A DNA stretch of 64,000 nt from Roseobacter cerasinus (GTDB lineage Bacteria > Pseudomonadota > Alphaproteobacteria > Rhodobacterales > Rhodobacteraceae). Below are positions 24,834 to 36,228 of the stretch, piece after piece. Both the position numbers and the translations under genes were made by a program. The notes under the pieces are model-generated. The model did no database searches, was not told the origin of the DNA, and saw nothing but the letters and a program-made list of their open reading frames with translations. The stretch spans positions 682,001-746,000 of the forward strand of contig NZ_BLIV01000001.1 in assembly GCF_009811755.1 (NCBI RefSeq), written 5' to 3'. The first letter of the stretch is position 1. Each line of letters opens with the position of its first letter.

Positions 24834-25700
24834 TCACGTTTCCGCGTGCACGGCCTCATAAGCGAGCATCGCACGCTTCATCGGCAGACCCCAATGATAC
24901 CCTCCCAGACCACCCGACTTGCGCAAGGCCCGGTGGCATGGGATCAGCCAGCTGATCGGATTGCGGCCAACGGCCGTGCCGACCGCGCGTACGGCCTGCG
25001 GCTTGCCAATCGCCTGCGCAATCTCGGAATAGGTGGTGACCTGCCCGGAGGGGATGCGCAGCAACGCCTCCCATACTTTGATCTGAAACGGCGCGCCAAT
25101 CAGGAACAGCGGTGCGGTGTCGATCTGCCCATCGCCCGCGCCAAAAGCCTGCACCACCCAGGGCCGCAGCATCATCGGATCTTCGATGAAGTCCGCCTTT
25201 GGCCAGCGCGAGAACAGATCTGTCAGGGCCGCCTCCTCCCCCATCTCGGCGGCGAAGCCCATGCCGCAAATGCCCTTGTCCGTGCCCATCACGATGGCCG
25301 GGCCAAAGGGGCTTTCGAACCAGCCCCAAAATATGGTCAGCCCCGCACCCTCCCGGGCAAAGTCGCCAGGGCTCATCGCCTCCCATCTGACGAAGAGGTC
25401 GTGCAACCGTCCGCTGCCCGACAGCCCCACGGCATGTGAGGCATCAAGCGTGGTGAATCGCTCGCGCAGCAGCGTCTTGGCGTGGCCAAGCGTCAGATAT
25501 TGCTGATAGCGCTTGGGCGAGATCCCCGCCCAGCGCGAAAAGAGCCGCTGGAAATGCGCCGCGCTCATCCCCATTTCGGCGGCGATCTGGTCCAGAGACA
25601 AGGGTTCTTCTGCCTGGTCAATCAGGTCAATGGCGCGCCGCACCACCTGATAGTGATAGCCGGTCTCTGCCTCGGTCGGGAGTGTCTGATGCTGTGTCAT
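24834..25700 (-). CDS. Ada-like AraC / O6-methylguanine-DNA methyltransferase fusion
   Basis: A 288-residue DNA-repair protein. The N-terminal AraC-type HTH (LDQIAAEMGMSAAHFQRLFS) is followed by an O6-alkylguanine transferase whose acceptor cysteine is in SWLIPCHRALRKSGG. The zinc phosphotriester-repair domain that senses damage in E. coli Ada is missing, so transcriptional activation through that route is not expected. It is probably a repair enzyme with a DNA-targeting or autoregulatory HTH. Confidence 0.9.
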   Translation of the reverse strand: MTQHQTLPTEAETGYHYQVVRRAIDLIDQAEEPLSLDQIAAEMGMSAAHFQRLFSRWAGISPKRYQQYLTLGHAKTLLRERFTTLDASHAVGLSGSGRLHDLFVRWEAMSPGDFAREGAGLTIFWGWFESPFGPAIVMGTDKGICGMGFAAEMGEEAALTDLFSRWPKADFIEDPMMLRPWVVQAFGAGDGQIDTAPLFLIGAPFQIKVWEALLRIPSGQVTTYSEIAQAIGKPQAVRAVGTAVGRNPISWLIPCHRALRKSGGLGGYHWGLPMKRAMLAYEAVHAET

Positions 25701-25777
25701 ACCCGGATCATATGAAACTGCCAGCGCGCAAGCGACCCGAAACCTGCGCGATCATCGCCTTCGCAGACGCCCCGGGG

Positions 25778-26845
25778 TCAGGCGCGGCGGCGGAGCGGAG
25801 CGGGCGCAGTGACTGGCCCTATCAAAACCCGCGCCTCGCGCCGCGACAGGCAGGGCCGAGCCGTTTGCTGGTCAAAACAGCCTGGACCCAGAGCCGCCTC
25901 CAGCCGCGCCTTGTCCTCAATGGACAGCCGCCGCAGAGTTTCGGGGCCAGCAAAGATCGTTTCGACCCAGGCACCCTGCGCCATGATCACCTGATGATGC
26001 GCACAAGCGATATGGGTCAGGGTATAGTCACCCTCCGGGGCAAACTGCCACCCGTGCCCGCTCTCGGCCCATGTCTTGGCGGGCAGCAGAACCTCATTGG
26101 TGAAAAAGAGCATTTCGGCCTCGGCCGAGGAAAACAGCAGGCGGTGATCTCCCGTCACGTGAAGATCATGGGTTGGCATTTGGGACCCGCACGATCCCGC
26201 CGGGATACAGACCGGACGCGCATCAGGGTGTTGGTCAAAATAGCCGGCTTCCAGCTTGGTGCGACCGATCCACACAATCGGTTGATATCCGTGATCGCGG
26301 GTCAACACCTTATCGGACGTCTCCAGCCATTCGACGGGCACTTCACCCTGATCAGTGCAGATCATGGTGCCCGGCCCAAAGCAGGGCACGCTGCGCGTCT
26401 GATAGTAGTCATAAGTCCGCCGTGTGTCGGCGCTGCCATGCGATTTGAGAATATTGTCGATGTCGATGCCGCCAACGACTTCATAGGTCACACCTCGTTG
26501 CAGGGGCTCGGACGGCAGGTAGCCGACCTTGACACCTGCGATCTCAATCCGGTCGATTGAAATCGTCGACCCGTCAGGCGCTTCAAGAATGAACCTTTCT
26601 TCGCCGTAGATCCGGCCCGAGGCCACAGTCGAGCCATCAAGGCGCGTCACGACCCCTGTCTGATTGGCATCCTCGCCGACCTCAGCGGCATGTTCATCCC
26701 CATCCAGCGAGTCGTCATCATCAGTGACGGCAAACCGCACCCGGTCGGTCGTGAGATCATAGTTTGGATCAAGCGAGAAGCTTCCGGTGGAAGCATCGTA
26801 GATCAGCGCATCCGCAGAGTAGCCGTAAAATGATCGTTCATACAT
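25778..26845 (-). CDS. Hint-domain (Hedgehog/intein-like) protein
   Basis: A 355-residue protein. The ATG at 26845 (MYERSFYGYS) is supported because the reading upstream is antisense to nth. Residues 1-160 are acidic and Thr/Asp-rich without a signal peptide. A Hint_2-type domain begins with the self-cleaving Cys in VPCFGPGTMICT and holds the HDLHVTGDHRLLF block with the conserved His. I see no C-terminal HN dipeptide and downstream nucleophile, so only N-terminal cleavage is likely. Such proteins are common and multi-copy in roseobacters. Their function is unknown. Confidence 0.85.
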   Translation of the reverse strand: MYERSFYGYSADALIYDASTGSFSLDPNYDLTTDRVRFAVTDDDDSLDGDEHAAEVGEDANQTGVVTRLDGSTVASGRIYGEERFILEAPDGSTISIDRIEIAGVKVGYLPSEPLQRGVTYEVVGGIDIDNILKSHGSADTRRTYDYYQTRSVPCFGPGTMICTDQGEVPVEWLETSDKVLTRDHGYQPIVWIGRTKLEAGYFDQHPDARPVCIPAGSCGSQMPTHDLHVTGDHRLLFSSAEAEMLFFTNEVLLPAKTWAESGHGWQFAPEGDYTLTHIACAHHQVIMAQGAWVETIFAGPETLRRLSIEDKARLEAALGPGCFDQQTARPCLSRREARVLIGPVTAPAPLRRRA

Positions 26846-26992
26846 GGCGAGGCTCTTGCACTGCGGGTCGCGTGCACATTGGACGATCAAGGTAAATATA
26901 CCGCTGAAAATTCCCCTTTTGTTTGAAGCGGATTTTATCAATTGCGTGAACACGGACTTGCCGATGCGGCTGAAAGCCCGCATACCCAGCGA

Positions 26993-27637
26993 ATGGCAAA
27001 ACAGCTTGACTATCATACGATCCGCCAGATCTTCACGCGGTTTCAGGACGCGGACCCCGAGCCCAAGGGCGAGCTGGAGCATGTGAATGTCTATACGCTC
27101 GTCGTCGCCGTGGCGCTGAGCGCGCAAGCCACCGACGCAGGCGTGAACAAGGCTACGCGCCAACTTTTCCAGATTGCGGATACGCCACAAAAGATGCTCG
27201 ATCTCGGGCTGGAGGGGCTGACCGAACACATCAAGACCATCGGGCTTTTCCGCCAGAAGGCGAAGAACGTGATGAAGCTCAGCCAGATCCTCGTTGATGA
27301 CTACGGCGGCGAGGTGCCCAACAGCCGCGCGGCCCTGCAAAGCCTGCCGGGTGTGGGGCGCAAGACGGCCAATGTGGTGCTCAACATGTGGTGGCAGTAC
27401 CCCGCGCAGGCCGTGGACACGCATATCTTCCGCCTTGGCAATCGCACCGGCATCGCCCCGGGGAAGACGGTCGAGGCAGTCGAACGCGCCATCGAAGACC
27501 ACATCCCCGTCGATTTCCAACTGCACGCCCACCACTGGATGATTCTGCATGGGCGCTATCATTGCAAAGCGCGCAAGCCCTTGTGCCCCACCTGCATCAT
27601 CCGCGATCTCTGCCCATTTGAGGACAAAACCGAATGA
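26993..27637 (+). CDS. nth: Endonuclease III
   Basis: Base-excision-repair glycosylase/AP lyase for oxidised pyrimidines, 214 residues. The helix-hairpin-helix with catalytic Lys (LPGVGRKTANVVLN), the catalytic Asp in VDTHIFRLGNRTG, and the [4Fe-4S] loop C-x6-C-x2-C-x5-C (CKARKPLCPTCIIRDLC) are all intact. I take the ATG at 26993. It overlaps the following kinase gene by 4 bp (ATGA). Confidence 0.96.
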   Translation: MAKQLDYHTIRQIFTRFQDADPEPKGELEHVNVYTLVVAVALSAQATDAGVNKATRQLFQIADTPQKMLDLGLEGLTEHIKTIGLFRQKAKNVMKLSQILVDDYGGEVPNSRAALQSLPGVGRKTANVVLNMWWQYPAQAVDTHIFRLGNRTGIAPGKTVEAVERAIEDHIPVDFQLHAHHWMILHGRYHCKARKPLCPTCIIRDLCPFEDKTE

Positions 27638-28620
27638 AGAACTACCAGCTTGTCGGCATCGGAAACGCCGTTGTCGACGTGATCACCCATGCCGACGACA
27701 GCTTTCTTGACCTGATGGGAATTGAAAAAGGCATCATGCAACTGGTGGATCGCGACCGGTCTGAGACGCTTTATGCGTCCATGAACGACCGGCTGCAAAC
27801 CCCTGGTGGCGCCGTGGCGAATACTGTGGCAGGGGTGGGGGCGCTGGGGTTGCAGACCGCCTTCATCGGGCGCGTGCGCGATGACGCGCTGGGGCATTTC
27901 TACGCCAGCGCCATGACCGACAACGGCATCGACTTCGTGAACCCTCCGGTTGAGGATGGCGAGGTGCCCACGTCGCGCAGCATGATCTTCGTGGCTCCCG
28001 ATGGGGAGCGGTCGATGAACACCTATCTGGGCATCTCCACGGGTCTGACCTCAGCCGATGTGCCGTCCGCAGTCTCCGGCAACGCGCGGATCATGTTCCT
28101 CGAAGGGTATCTCTTTGACCACGACGCGGGCAAAACCGCGTTCCGCGAGGCCGCGCGCGCGACCAAGGCGGGCGGCGGCATGGCCGGCATCGCGATTTCC
28201 GACCCGTTCTGCGTGGAGCGGCACCGTGATGACTTCCTGTCGCTCATTGAAAACGACCTCGATTACGTGATCGGCAACCAGCACGAGATTGAATCGCTTT
28301 TCCAGACCGATTTCGAGACAGCGCTGGCCAAGACCGCCGAGATCTGCCCGCTGGTGATCGCCACCCGCTCGGGCGACGGGGTGAGCGTGCTGGGCGATGG
28401 GCGTCGCGTCGATGTGCCGGTACAGGAGGTCACGCCGGTGGATGCCACCGGTGCCGGGGATCAGTTCGCCGCCGGGTTCCTCTACGGTCTGGCGACGAAC
28501 CGTGACCTGGAGATCTGCGCCAAGATGGGCAACCTTTGCGCGGCAGAAGTCATCAGCCATGTGGGCCCGCGCCCCCAAACCGATATGATGAAGGTGTTCG
28601 AGAAGGAAGGCCTCGCCTGA
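27634..28620 (+). CDS. PfkB-family carbohydrate/adenosine kinase
   Basis: A 328-residue ribokinase-family enzyme. It has the N-terminal substrate region (GIGNAVVDVITHADDSFL), the PGGAVANTVAGVGALG signature and the catalytic DATGAGDQFAAGF motif. Sequence layout resembles adenosine kinases of alphaproteobacteria, so adenosine salvage is likely. The substrate remains inferred. It is translationally coupled to nth and followed 2 bp later by a GNAT gene. Confidence 0.9.
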   Translation: MKNYQLVGIGNAVVDVITHADDSFLDLMGIEKGIMQLVDRDRSETLYASMNDRLQTPGGAVANTVAGVGALGLQTAFIGRVRDDALGHFYASAMTDNGIDFVNPPVEDGEVPTSRSMIFVAPDGERSMNTYLGISTGLTSADVPSAVSGNARIMFLEGYLFDHDAGKTAFREAARATKAGGGMAGIAISDPFCVERHRDDFLSLIENDLDYVIGNQHEIESLFQTDFETALAKTAEICPLVIATRSGDGVSVLGDGRRVDVPVQEVTPVDATGAGDQFAAGFLYGLATNRDLEICAKMGNLCAAEVISHVGPRPQTDMMKVFEKEGLA

Positions 28621-28622
28621 GC

Positions 28623-29219
28623 ATGCTCAATGATGGATTTCACGATGTGCCGCGCGGCAAACTCGCCGTGGTGATCACCTACCTTGAGATGACCACCAAA
28701 GTGGCCACGGAAGCCAACGCCCTGCCCGAAGGCGTGACGTTTCGGCAGGTCACACCGGATGTGCCGTGGTATCGTGACATCCTGACTCGCGTGGGCGGGC
28801 TCGATTGGTTGTGGTTTGGCCGCCTGAGGCAGGATGATGCGGTACTTGAGGTGGTTTTAGCCGACCCGGACGTGGAGTTCTATACCCTGTCGCGTGGTGG
28901 TGTGGATCTGGCGCTGATGGAGCTCGACTTCCGCAAGGCAGGGGCGTGTGAGCTGCAATACTTCGGCCTGACCTCCGAGTTGATCGGAACAGGTGCGGGC
29001 CGCTATTTGATCACCGAAAGCATTGAGCGCGCGTGGTCAAAGCCGATCTCCCGGTTTCATTTGAGCACCTGCACGATCGACAGCCCACAAGCGCTGGGGT
29101 TTTATCGGCACATTGGCTTCACGCCGGTGAAACAGGCCGTCCAGATCACCGACGATCCGCGCCTGATCGGCCTTCTACCCGAGAGCGCGGGGCCGCATGT
29201 GCCGATATTGCGACCCTAA
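28623..29219 (+). CDS. GNAT-family N-acetyltransferase
   Basis: A 198-residue acetyltransferase. YFGLTSELIGTGAGRYLITE holds the acetyl-CoA loop, and FHLSTCTIDSPQALGFYRHIGF is the typical GNAT C-terminal strand-helix. The ATG is 2 bp after the kinase stop, so the three genes nth, kinase and GNAT form one operon. Substrate unknown. Confidence 0.85.
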   Translation: MLNDGFHDVPRGKLAVVITYLEMTTKVATEANALPEGVTFRQVTPDVPWYRDILTRVGGLDWLWFGRLRQDDAVLEVVLADPDVEFYTLSRGGVDLALMELDFRKAGACELQYFGLTSELIGTGAGRYLITESIERAWSKPISRFHLSTCTIDSPQALGFYRHIGFTPVKQAVQITDDPRLIGLLPESAGPHVPILRP

Positions 29220-29235
29220 ATCGTTGGGGAGGCCA

Positions 29236-29289
29236 AGCGCCCTCACCCCCATCGAGGGGGATCAGGCGCTGCCCGGCTTGCCAGCCGGG
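29236..29289. terminator. Paired hairpins between convergent genes
   Basis: AGCGCC/GGCGCT (29236-29241, 29265-29270) encloses CCCCC/GGGGG (29246-29250, 29256-29260). A second stem, CCCGGC/GCCGGG, follows (29272-29289). The structures sit between two convergent genes, so transcription stop in both directions is likely. Confidence 0.5.
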
Positions 29290-29331
29290 GGCGGCTCCCA
29301 GGCCTCGCAGACCGAGTTTGTTGTGTAGCGC

Positions 29332-29814
29332 CTAGAGCTGCTCGGCAAATTCCGCCATCACCGCAGCATAGACGTCACGCTTGAAGGGCACGATGTTCTG
29401 CACCAGTTTGTCTGCGGCCAGCCACTGCCACCGCGAGAACTCGGGGTGCTCGGTCGCAATGTTAATCTGGCTGTCTTGCCCGTGGAACCGCATCAGAAAC
29501 CACTTCTGCTTTTGCCCGCGATAGCGCCCCTTCCAGAGCTTCGGCACCAGATCAAACGGCAGCTCATAAGGCAGCCACTGCTGGCTTTCAGCCTCGATAT
29601 TGACCAGATCGGCGGTCACGCCGGTTTCTTCCCACAGCTCTCGAAGAGCAGCGTCCCGCGGATCTTCGCCCGTGTCGATCCCGCCTTGCGGCATCTGCCA
29701 GGCGTCGTATTCGCTGTCCAGACGCTGACCCACAAACGCATAGCCTGCGGGGTTCACAAGCATCACACCAACACAAGGACGATAGGGCAGCTTGGCGATG
29801 TCTTCGGGGGTCAT
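29332..29814 (-). CDS. rppH: RNA pyrophosphohydrolase
   Basis: Nudix hydrolase that removes pyrophosphate from the 5' end of mRNA and starts decay. Length is 160 residues, as usual for RppH/NudH. The Nudix box [20 protein letters not shown] is complete, and the start [11 protein letters not shown] with WQMPQGG is typical of RppH. It overlaps the upstream GNAT gene by 4 bp. Confidence 0.95.
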   Translation of the reverse strand: MTPEDIAKLPYRPCVGVMLVNPAGYAFVGQRLDSEYDAWQMPQGGIDTGEDPRDAALRELWEETGVTADLVNIEAESQQWLPYELPFDLVPKLWKGRYRGQKQKWFLMRFHGQDSQINIATEHPEFSRWQWLAADKLVQNIVPFKRDVYAAVMAEFAEQL

Positions 29815-30269
29815 CTCAGGGTCTTCTCCATCTTGGCGCGTTGCAGGCTTTCACCCGCCCGCTGCACCGTTTCGTGATGGATAATCGAAAAGCCCATGGC
29901 CTGAAAGGCCGGTTGCGCCATGAGGCTGGCATGGGTCCAGAGGCGGGGCTCTGCCGCCGCGCGCGCCTGTGCCTCGATATGCCCAGAGAGCCTGCGAAAC
30001 ACGCCGGTGCCCTGGTGGGCGGGATGCACAAAGGCAAAATCAACATAGCCGTCTGTGCCCAACCCCATGAAGCCGACGATCTCAGTGCTGACCTCAGCGA
30101 CCGCCACCTGCAAAGGTGCGAGCCGCTCCGCCCAGGCCTGACCCTCGGGGGGATGTGGCAGCCAGGAGGCCCGTTGCGCTGCGGTGTAGAGGCTGGGGCC
30201 CTCGTGTACTGCCGCATAAAACACCTGCGCCAAGGCCTCCGCATCCTCCGGCTTTGCCCATCTGATCAT
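29811..30269 (-). CDS. GNAT-family N-acetyltransferase
   Basis: A 152-residue acetyltransferase. The acetyl-CoA loop appears in [20 protein letters not shown], and the fold ends with [20 protein letters not shown]. The start [18 protein letters not shown] is typical of small GNAT proteins acting on amines or amino acids. It is the first gene of a two-gene unit with rppH. Confidence 0.85.
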   Translation of the reverse strand: MIRWAKPEDAEALAQVFYAAVHEGPSLYTAAQRASWLPHPPEGQAWAERLAPLQVAVAEVSTEIVGFMGLGTDGYVDFAFVHPAHQGTGVFRRLSGHIEAQARAAAEPRLWTHASLMAQPAFQAMGFSIIHHETVQRAGESLQRAKMEKTLR

Positions 30270-30323
30270 GATACCCCCCCGTGACGCCGCGTCGGGCGTG
30301 ACAGCCCATATGTGAAAATGTGA

Positions 30324-32384
<2,061 letters not shown>

Positions 32385-32390
32385 GGCGCC

Positions 32391-32834
32391 TTACTCCACG
32401 GTGATGGTGATCATGTCCGAGACAATTGGTGTGGCATGGGGCACGTGGCTCCAATCCCCCAGCACCAGTTGCAGGGTGTGCTGTCCGGGCGGGAGTTCAA
32501 TGGTGGTTTCAGTCTGTCCACCGCCAAAATGAATGTGGTTCTCATCCGCCGGAATGCCGTACTCCAGCTCCTCTGCGCCATCTTCACCTTCCCCCAACGG
32601 CGGCCGGTTGATGAAGAGGTGATGGTGCCCGGTGTTCTCAACCTCGGTGCCCGCAGGCGCGACGCCCATGCCGCTCAGCCCGAAGACCACCTGAATGGGC
32701 GACGACACGGTTGCACCATCTTCAAGGTTCACAAAATAGACCTTCGCATCCGGATTTGACGGGGTCTCACCCCCGGCAAACGCCGTTGTTGCACCCAGCA
32801 CCCCAAGTGCCATCGCAGCCAATAGATGTTTCAT
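32391..32834 (-). CDS. DUF4399 exported protein
   Basis: A 147-residue periplasmic protein with signal peptide (MKHLLAAMALGVLGATTAFA). AKVYFVNLEDGATVSSPIQV, ENTGHHHLFIN and HIHFGGGQTETTIELPPGQH are the family's conserved blocks, rich in His. AGGAGGAG lies just before the ATG at 32834. Metal binding is plausible from the His content, but no function is established. It converges on fadH. Confidence 0.88.
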   Translation of the reverse strand: MKHLLAAMALGVLGATTAFAGGETPSNPDAKVYFVNLEDGATVSSPIQVVFGLSGMGVAPAGTEVENTGHHHLFINRPPLGEGEDGAEELEYGIPADENHIHFGGGQTETTIELPPGQHTLQLVLGDWSHVPHATPIVSDMITITVE

Positions 32835-33075
32835 ATCAGACTCCTCCTCCTGTCGTGGTTCTAAGGAGGATAAGGCGTCTGGGGCATTTGTCGACGGCAA
32901 TGCGAGCGCGACCCGCCAAACACCGGGTGCGGATCACGCAGGTGTCATCCTCCAGCGTTTCTTCTACTCGAACGATTCCGCCAAAAACCGCCTTACTGTC
33001 TCACATCTGCCCAGATCCTGCCTGAATTGCTCTGCATAAACGCCACATAGCATCGGGACAACCAAAGGATCCGCC

Positions 33076-33981
33076 ATGGACCGCCTCACTGAAATGGAAG
33101 CTTTTGCCATGGTCGTGGACCAGGGCGGCTTTACCGATGCGGCTAAAAAGCTGGGCATCTCGAAATCCGCCGTCTCCAAACATGTCTCCTCGCTGGAGGC
33201 CCGTCTTGGCGCGCGACTGTTGAACCGCACAACCAGGCGCGTCAGCCCGACGGAGATCGGGCTGGCCTATTATGATCGCGCGCGGCGTGTCCTGAATGAC
33301 GCGGGCGAGGCCGATGCGCTGGTCACATCGATGCAAAGCGCACCCACAGGGCTGCTGCGCATCTCGGTGGCCACGGATTTCGGAGTGAACCACCTCTCTC
33401 CCGTGCTGAGCGACTTTCTGACCGACTTCCCCGACATCACCGTGAACATGGTACTGAACAACCGCTATGTGGAACTGATCTCCGAAGGGTTTGACATGGC
33501 AATCCGCATTGGCGAGCTGGAAGACAGCAGCCTGCGCGCCCGGAAGCTGACAGAAACCGGCAGGCGCATGATCGCCAGCCCCGCCTATTTCGAGAAATAC
33601 GGGCGCCCCGAGAAGATCGATGATCTCAACAATCACAAGCTGCTGCATTATTCGAACCAGCCGTCGGGCAATGTCTGGAAGCTGCGCGCGCCCTCAGGCG
33701 AAAAGCGCCAGGTGCGCACAGCAGGCTGGCTGAGCGTCAACGACGGCCAGTCGCTGTTGAACGCGGCCATCTCGGGCCTCGGCATCGCCTATCTGCCCAG
33801 CTACCTTTATGCGGATGCGATGCAAAAGGGGCTGGTCGAGGATGCCATCCCAAGCCTGCCGCTGGAAACCCACGGCATCTATGCGGTCTACCCGCCGGGG
33901 CGGTTCACGCAGCCCAAGGTCCGGGCCTTCATTGATTTTCTGGTGCACGCCTTTGCGGACAAGGGGCCGTCGGACTGGTAG
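33076..33981 (+). CDS. LysR-family transcriptional regulator
   Basis: A 301-residue regulator of the CrgA/AaeR-like LysR group. The HTH reads GGFTDAAKKLGISKSAVSKH (residues about 16-35), followed by the linker helix SLEARLGARLLNRTTR and a substrate-binding domain. It is divergent from the DUF4399 gene across 241 bp. LysR proteins often control the divergent neighbour, so that gene is a candidate target. Confidence 0.92.
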   Translation: MDRLTEMEAFAMVVDQGGFTDAAKKLGISKSAVSKHVSSLEARLGARLLNRTTRRVSPTEIGLAYYDRARRVLNDAGEADALVTSMQSAPTGLLRISVATDFGVNHLSPVLSDFLTDFPDITVNMVLNNRYVELISEGFDMAIRIGELEDSSLRARKLTETGRRMIASPAYFEKYGRPEKIDDLNNHKLLHYSNQPSGNVWKLRAPSGEKRQVRTAGWLSVNDGQSLLNAAISGLGIAYLPSYLYADAMQKGLVEDAIPSLPLETHGIYAVYPPGRFTQPKVRAFIDFLVHAFADKGPSDW

Positions 33982-33999
33982 GTTGGCCCGCCGAGATGC

Positions 34000-34932
34000 C
34001 TAGCCTTCGGTGTTGAGCAGGATCACCTCGACCCGCCGGTTCTGTTCCCGCCCCTCGGGTGTGCGGTTCGACGCCACGGGGGCCAGATAGCCCATCCCTT
34101 CCGCATCGAGCCGTTCTACCGCAATGCCATAATCCTCCACCAGCCGGGCGCGAACCGCCTCAGCACGTGCGCGGGACAAGGCGATGTTCGGGGCAAGACC
34201 GCCCACGGTGTCCGTGTGCCCCACCAAGGCCACGCGCAAATCGGGGTCGGCGCGCAACACATCTGCAAGGGCATCCAACGACGCAAATGCGCCGGGGCCA
34301 AGCCGTGTGCTGCCCGTGTCAAACTCCAGATCCGACAGCACTTGAAAGCCATTTTTCAACAAGTCTGGCTGCGTTTCCTCGACCTCCGGGCGCGCGGCCG
34401 GCGCCCGGGCAACAGGTCTTTGCGGTTGCGCTGCCACTGCCTCAGCCGGCCCCACATGGATGATCTGCACATAGGCCGAAGCGGAGGTCGTGCTTGCCAG
34501 GATGGTCAACGCTTCGCTGTCACCTTTGAGAGCCGTCAGGTAGCGGTAGGAACCAATGTTGACGTACATGTTCGGCCCCGGCAGCACTTCGACAGCAAAG
34601 CGAAAATCAAACCCGCCGCACTCCGTGCTGCTGCATTCAAAAGCGACGTCATAGCCAAGCGCCGCAAGCTGACTGCGCAGCGGTGCCATGACCTCAAGCG
34701 GGCTGAGGCCGCCGCTGTCGATCCGCCACGCCCGGCGCGTGACGGCACCCTCCAGCGTCACCGCAGGCACGTCTCCGTCTGAAAACACCGCTTGCGGGGC
34801 GGCGAAACTGTCAAGGGGCGTGGCCCGTTCCACCGTCATCTGGGCGGACGGCAGCATGATTAAATCATCCGCTGGGGCCACATGAGGCAAACCACAGATG
34901 CCCACGGCGAAAAGAGCGGTCAGACGTCTCAT
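34000..34932 (-). CDS. OmpA-domain periplasmic protein
   Basis: A 310-residue exported protein. Signal peptide at 1-21 (LTALFAVGICGLPHVAPA). The middle domain has paired cysteines (ECSSTECGG) and a Pro/Ala-rich linker (about 175-195). The C-terminal OmpA domain has VALVGHTDTVGGLAPNIALS and QNRRVEVIL for peptidoglycan binding. It is the last of four tightly spaced minus-strand genes, overlapping the AhpD-like gene by 4 bp. Confidence 0.88.
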   Translation of the reverse strand: MRRLTALFAVGICGLPHVAPADDLIMLPSAQMTVERATPLDSFAAPQAVFSDGDVPAVTLEGAVTRRAWRIDSGGLSPLEVMAPLRSQLAALGYDVAFECSSTECGGFDFRFAVEVLPGPNMYVNIGSYRYLTALKGDSEALTILASTTSASAYVQIIHVGPAEAVAAQPQRPVARAPAARPEVEETQPDLLKNGFQVLSDLEFDTGSTRLGPGAFASLDALADVLRADPDLRVALVGHTDTVGGLAPNIALSRARAEAVRARLVEDYGIAVERLDAEGMGYLAPVASNRTPEGREQNRRVEVILLNTEG

Positions 34933-35501
34933 CTGGCCTGCGCGTGATAATCGTCGTTGGGCTGCATCGCCGTGGCGCTGGCCACCCGGTTCGTCATGTT
35001 GAAGAACCCGGCCACATTGGCGATGTCCCAGATGTCGCGGTCGGTGAAGCCCGCCTGCCGCAGGGCCGCGCGGTCCGCCTCCTCTATTGTCGCGCTCGCC
35101 GTGGTCATCTGTGCGGCGAAATCCAGCATCGCGCGTTGGCGCGCATCAAGCGGGGCCACCCGGTAGTTCATCACCAATGCCTCACCCAGTTGGGGATCCC
35201 CCGACAACGCGCGCACCGCAGCGCCATGCGCCACAAGGCAATAAAAGCACTTGTTGATCGAAGAGACGACCACCGCGATCATCTCCCGCTCCAGCTTGCT
35301 GAGGCCGGACGGCGCTAGCATCAGGCTGTTGTACATCGCTGTGAACGTATCGAGCTTTTCGATGTCAAAGGCATAGGCACGCAGCACATTGGGGATCAGC
35401 CCCAGCTTGTCCTGGCAGATGTCGAAATAGGTCTGCGTGGCCTCGGGCAGCGGGTCCACCATGGGCAGGTTCAGCGCTGTGGGCAGGGTCTCATCCGCCA
35501 T
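34929..35501 (-). CDS. AhpD-like peroxidase-related protein
   Basis: A 190-residue carboxymuconolactone decarboxylase/AhpD-fold protein. The redox CxxC lies in SINKCFYCLVAHGAAVRALS with the usual His. The start MADETLPTALNLP at 35501 is supported by AAGG upstream and by the 1-bp spacing from the preceding gene. It probably reduces peroxides or acts as a thiol-disulfide partner. Confidence 0.87.
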   Translation of the reverse strand: MADETLPTALNLPMVDPLPEATQTYFDICQDKLGLIPNVLRAYAFDIEKLDTFTAMYNSLMLAPSGLSKLEREMIAVVVSSINKCFYCLVAHGAAVRALSGDPQLGEALVMNYRVAPLDARQRAMLDFAAQMTTASATIEEADRAALRQAGFTDRDIWDIANVAGFFNMTNRVASATAMQPNDDYHAQAR

Positions 35502-35502
35502 A

Positions 35503-36228
35503 TCATGTAACCTTCTGTGGGTTTTTCTGCCGGTAATGGTACTGCCCAACCACCTCGAAGCCCAGAGAGGAATAGAGCCGGTTACCCCCGTCATTGGCTT
35601 GGGTGCACAGCACCGAGATATGCCGCGCGCCGCGTGCGGCGGCCCAGAAGGCGGCGGCACGCATGACCCAGCTGGCGACGCCCTGACGACGCTGCTCGGG
35701 CAGGATCTCCACCGCATGCACCATGCACACACCTTGATGCAGCGCGGCAAAGGCAGTGCCTGCGGGCTTTTCATTCCACCGGGCCAGAATGCCGGTCTTC
35801 TCCTGCGCCCGCGCCATCACGGCCAACCGCTCGGGGCCAATACCGCCCTTGGCCCAGATTTCTTCCATGATCGCCAGCGGCTCCCAGATGCAAAACGCGG
35901 TGACACGCGGCAGCGAAACGTCGGTCAGCCGCTCAATCGGGGCCAGCCACAGATTGGTTGGATCAATGATGTCATACCCCTGCCGCGCCAGCGCTGCATC
36001 AATGTCAGCTTGCTCGGGGCGCAGAGTAAAGAGCAGGCTCTGCCCCCGAGCGGTCATCTCCGCCTCTGCCTGCGGGATATCAGCGGGGCGGGCCTCCGCC
36101 GTGGGGGATGTGGCCGAAACACGCTTGCCACCGCCCTGCCCGTCTCGCAGCACCCAAGGCCCCACCTGCGTATAGGCTGCCGCAGGCCATGTGGCATCGG
36201 TCGCGGCAAAGAGATCCGGTGAGGTCAT
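35503..36228 (-). CDS. GNAT-family N-acetyltransferase
   Basis: A 241-residue acetyltransferase. The N-terminal half is divergent. The C-terminal half has VHAVEILPEQRRQGVASWVM and TQANDGGNRLYSSLGFEVVG, a clear GNAT acetyl-CoA site. It overlaps the CinA-like gene by 4 bp and lies 1 bp from the AhpD-like gene, so all are one operon. Substrate unknown. Confidence 0.86.
   Translation of the reverse strand: MTSPDLFAATDATWPAAAYTQVGPWVLRDGQGGGKRVSATSPTAEARPADIPQAEAEMTARGQSLLFTLRPEQADIDAALARQGYDIIDPTNLWLAPIERLTDVSLPRVTAFCIWEPLAIMEEIWAKGGIGPERLAVMARAQEKTGILARWNEKPAGTAFAALHQGVCMVHAVEILPEQRRQGVASWVMRAAAFWAAARGARHISVLCTQANDGGNRLYSSLGFEVVGQYHYRQKNPQKVT

Noticed and set aside
29236-29289. tRNA gene
   Set aside because: The stems are there, but no cloverleaf, T-loop sequence or anticodon arm can be drawn.
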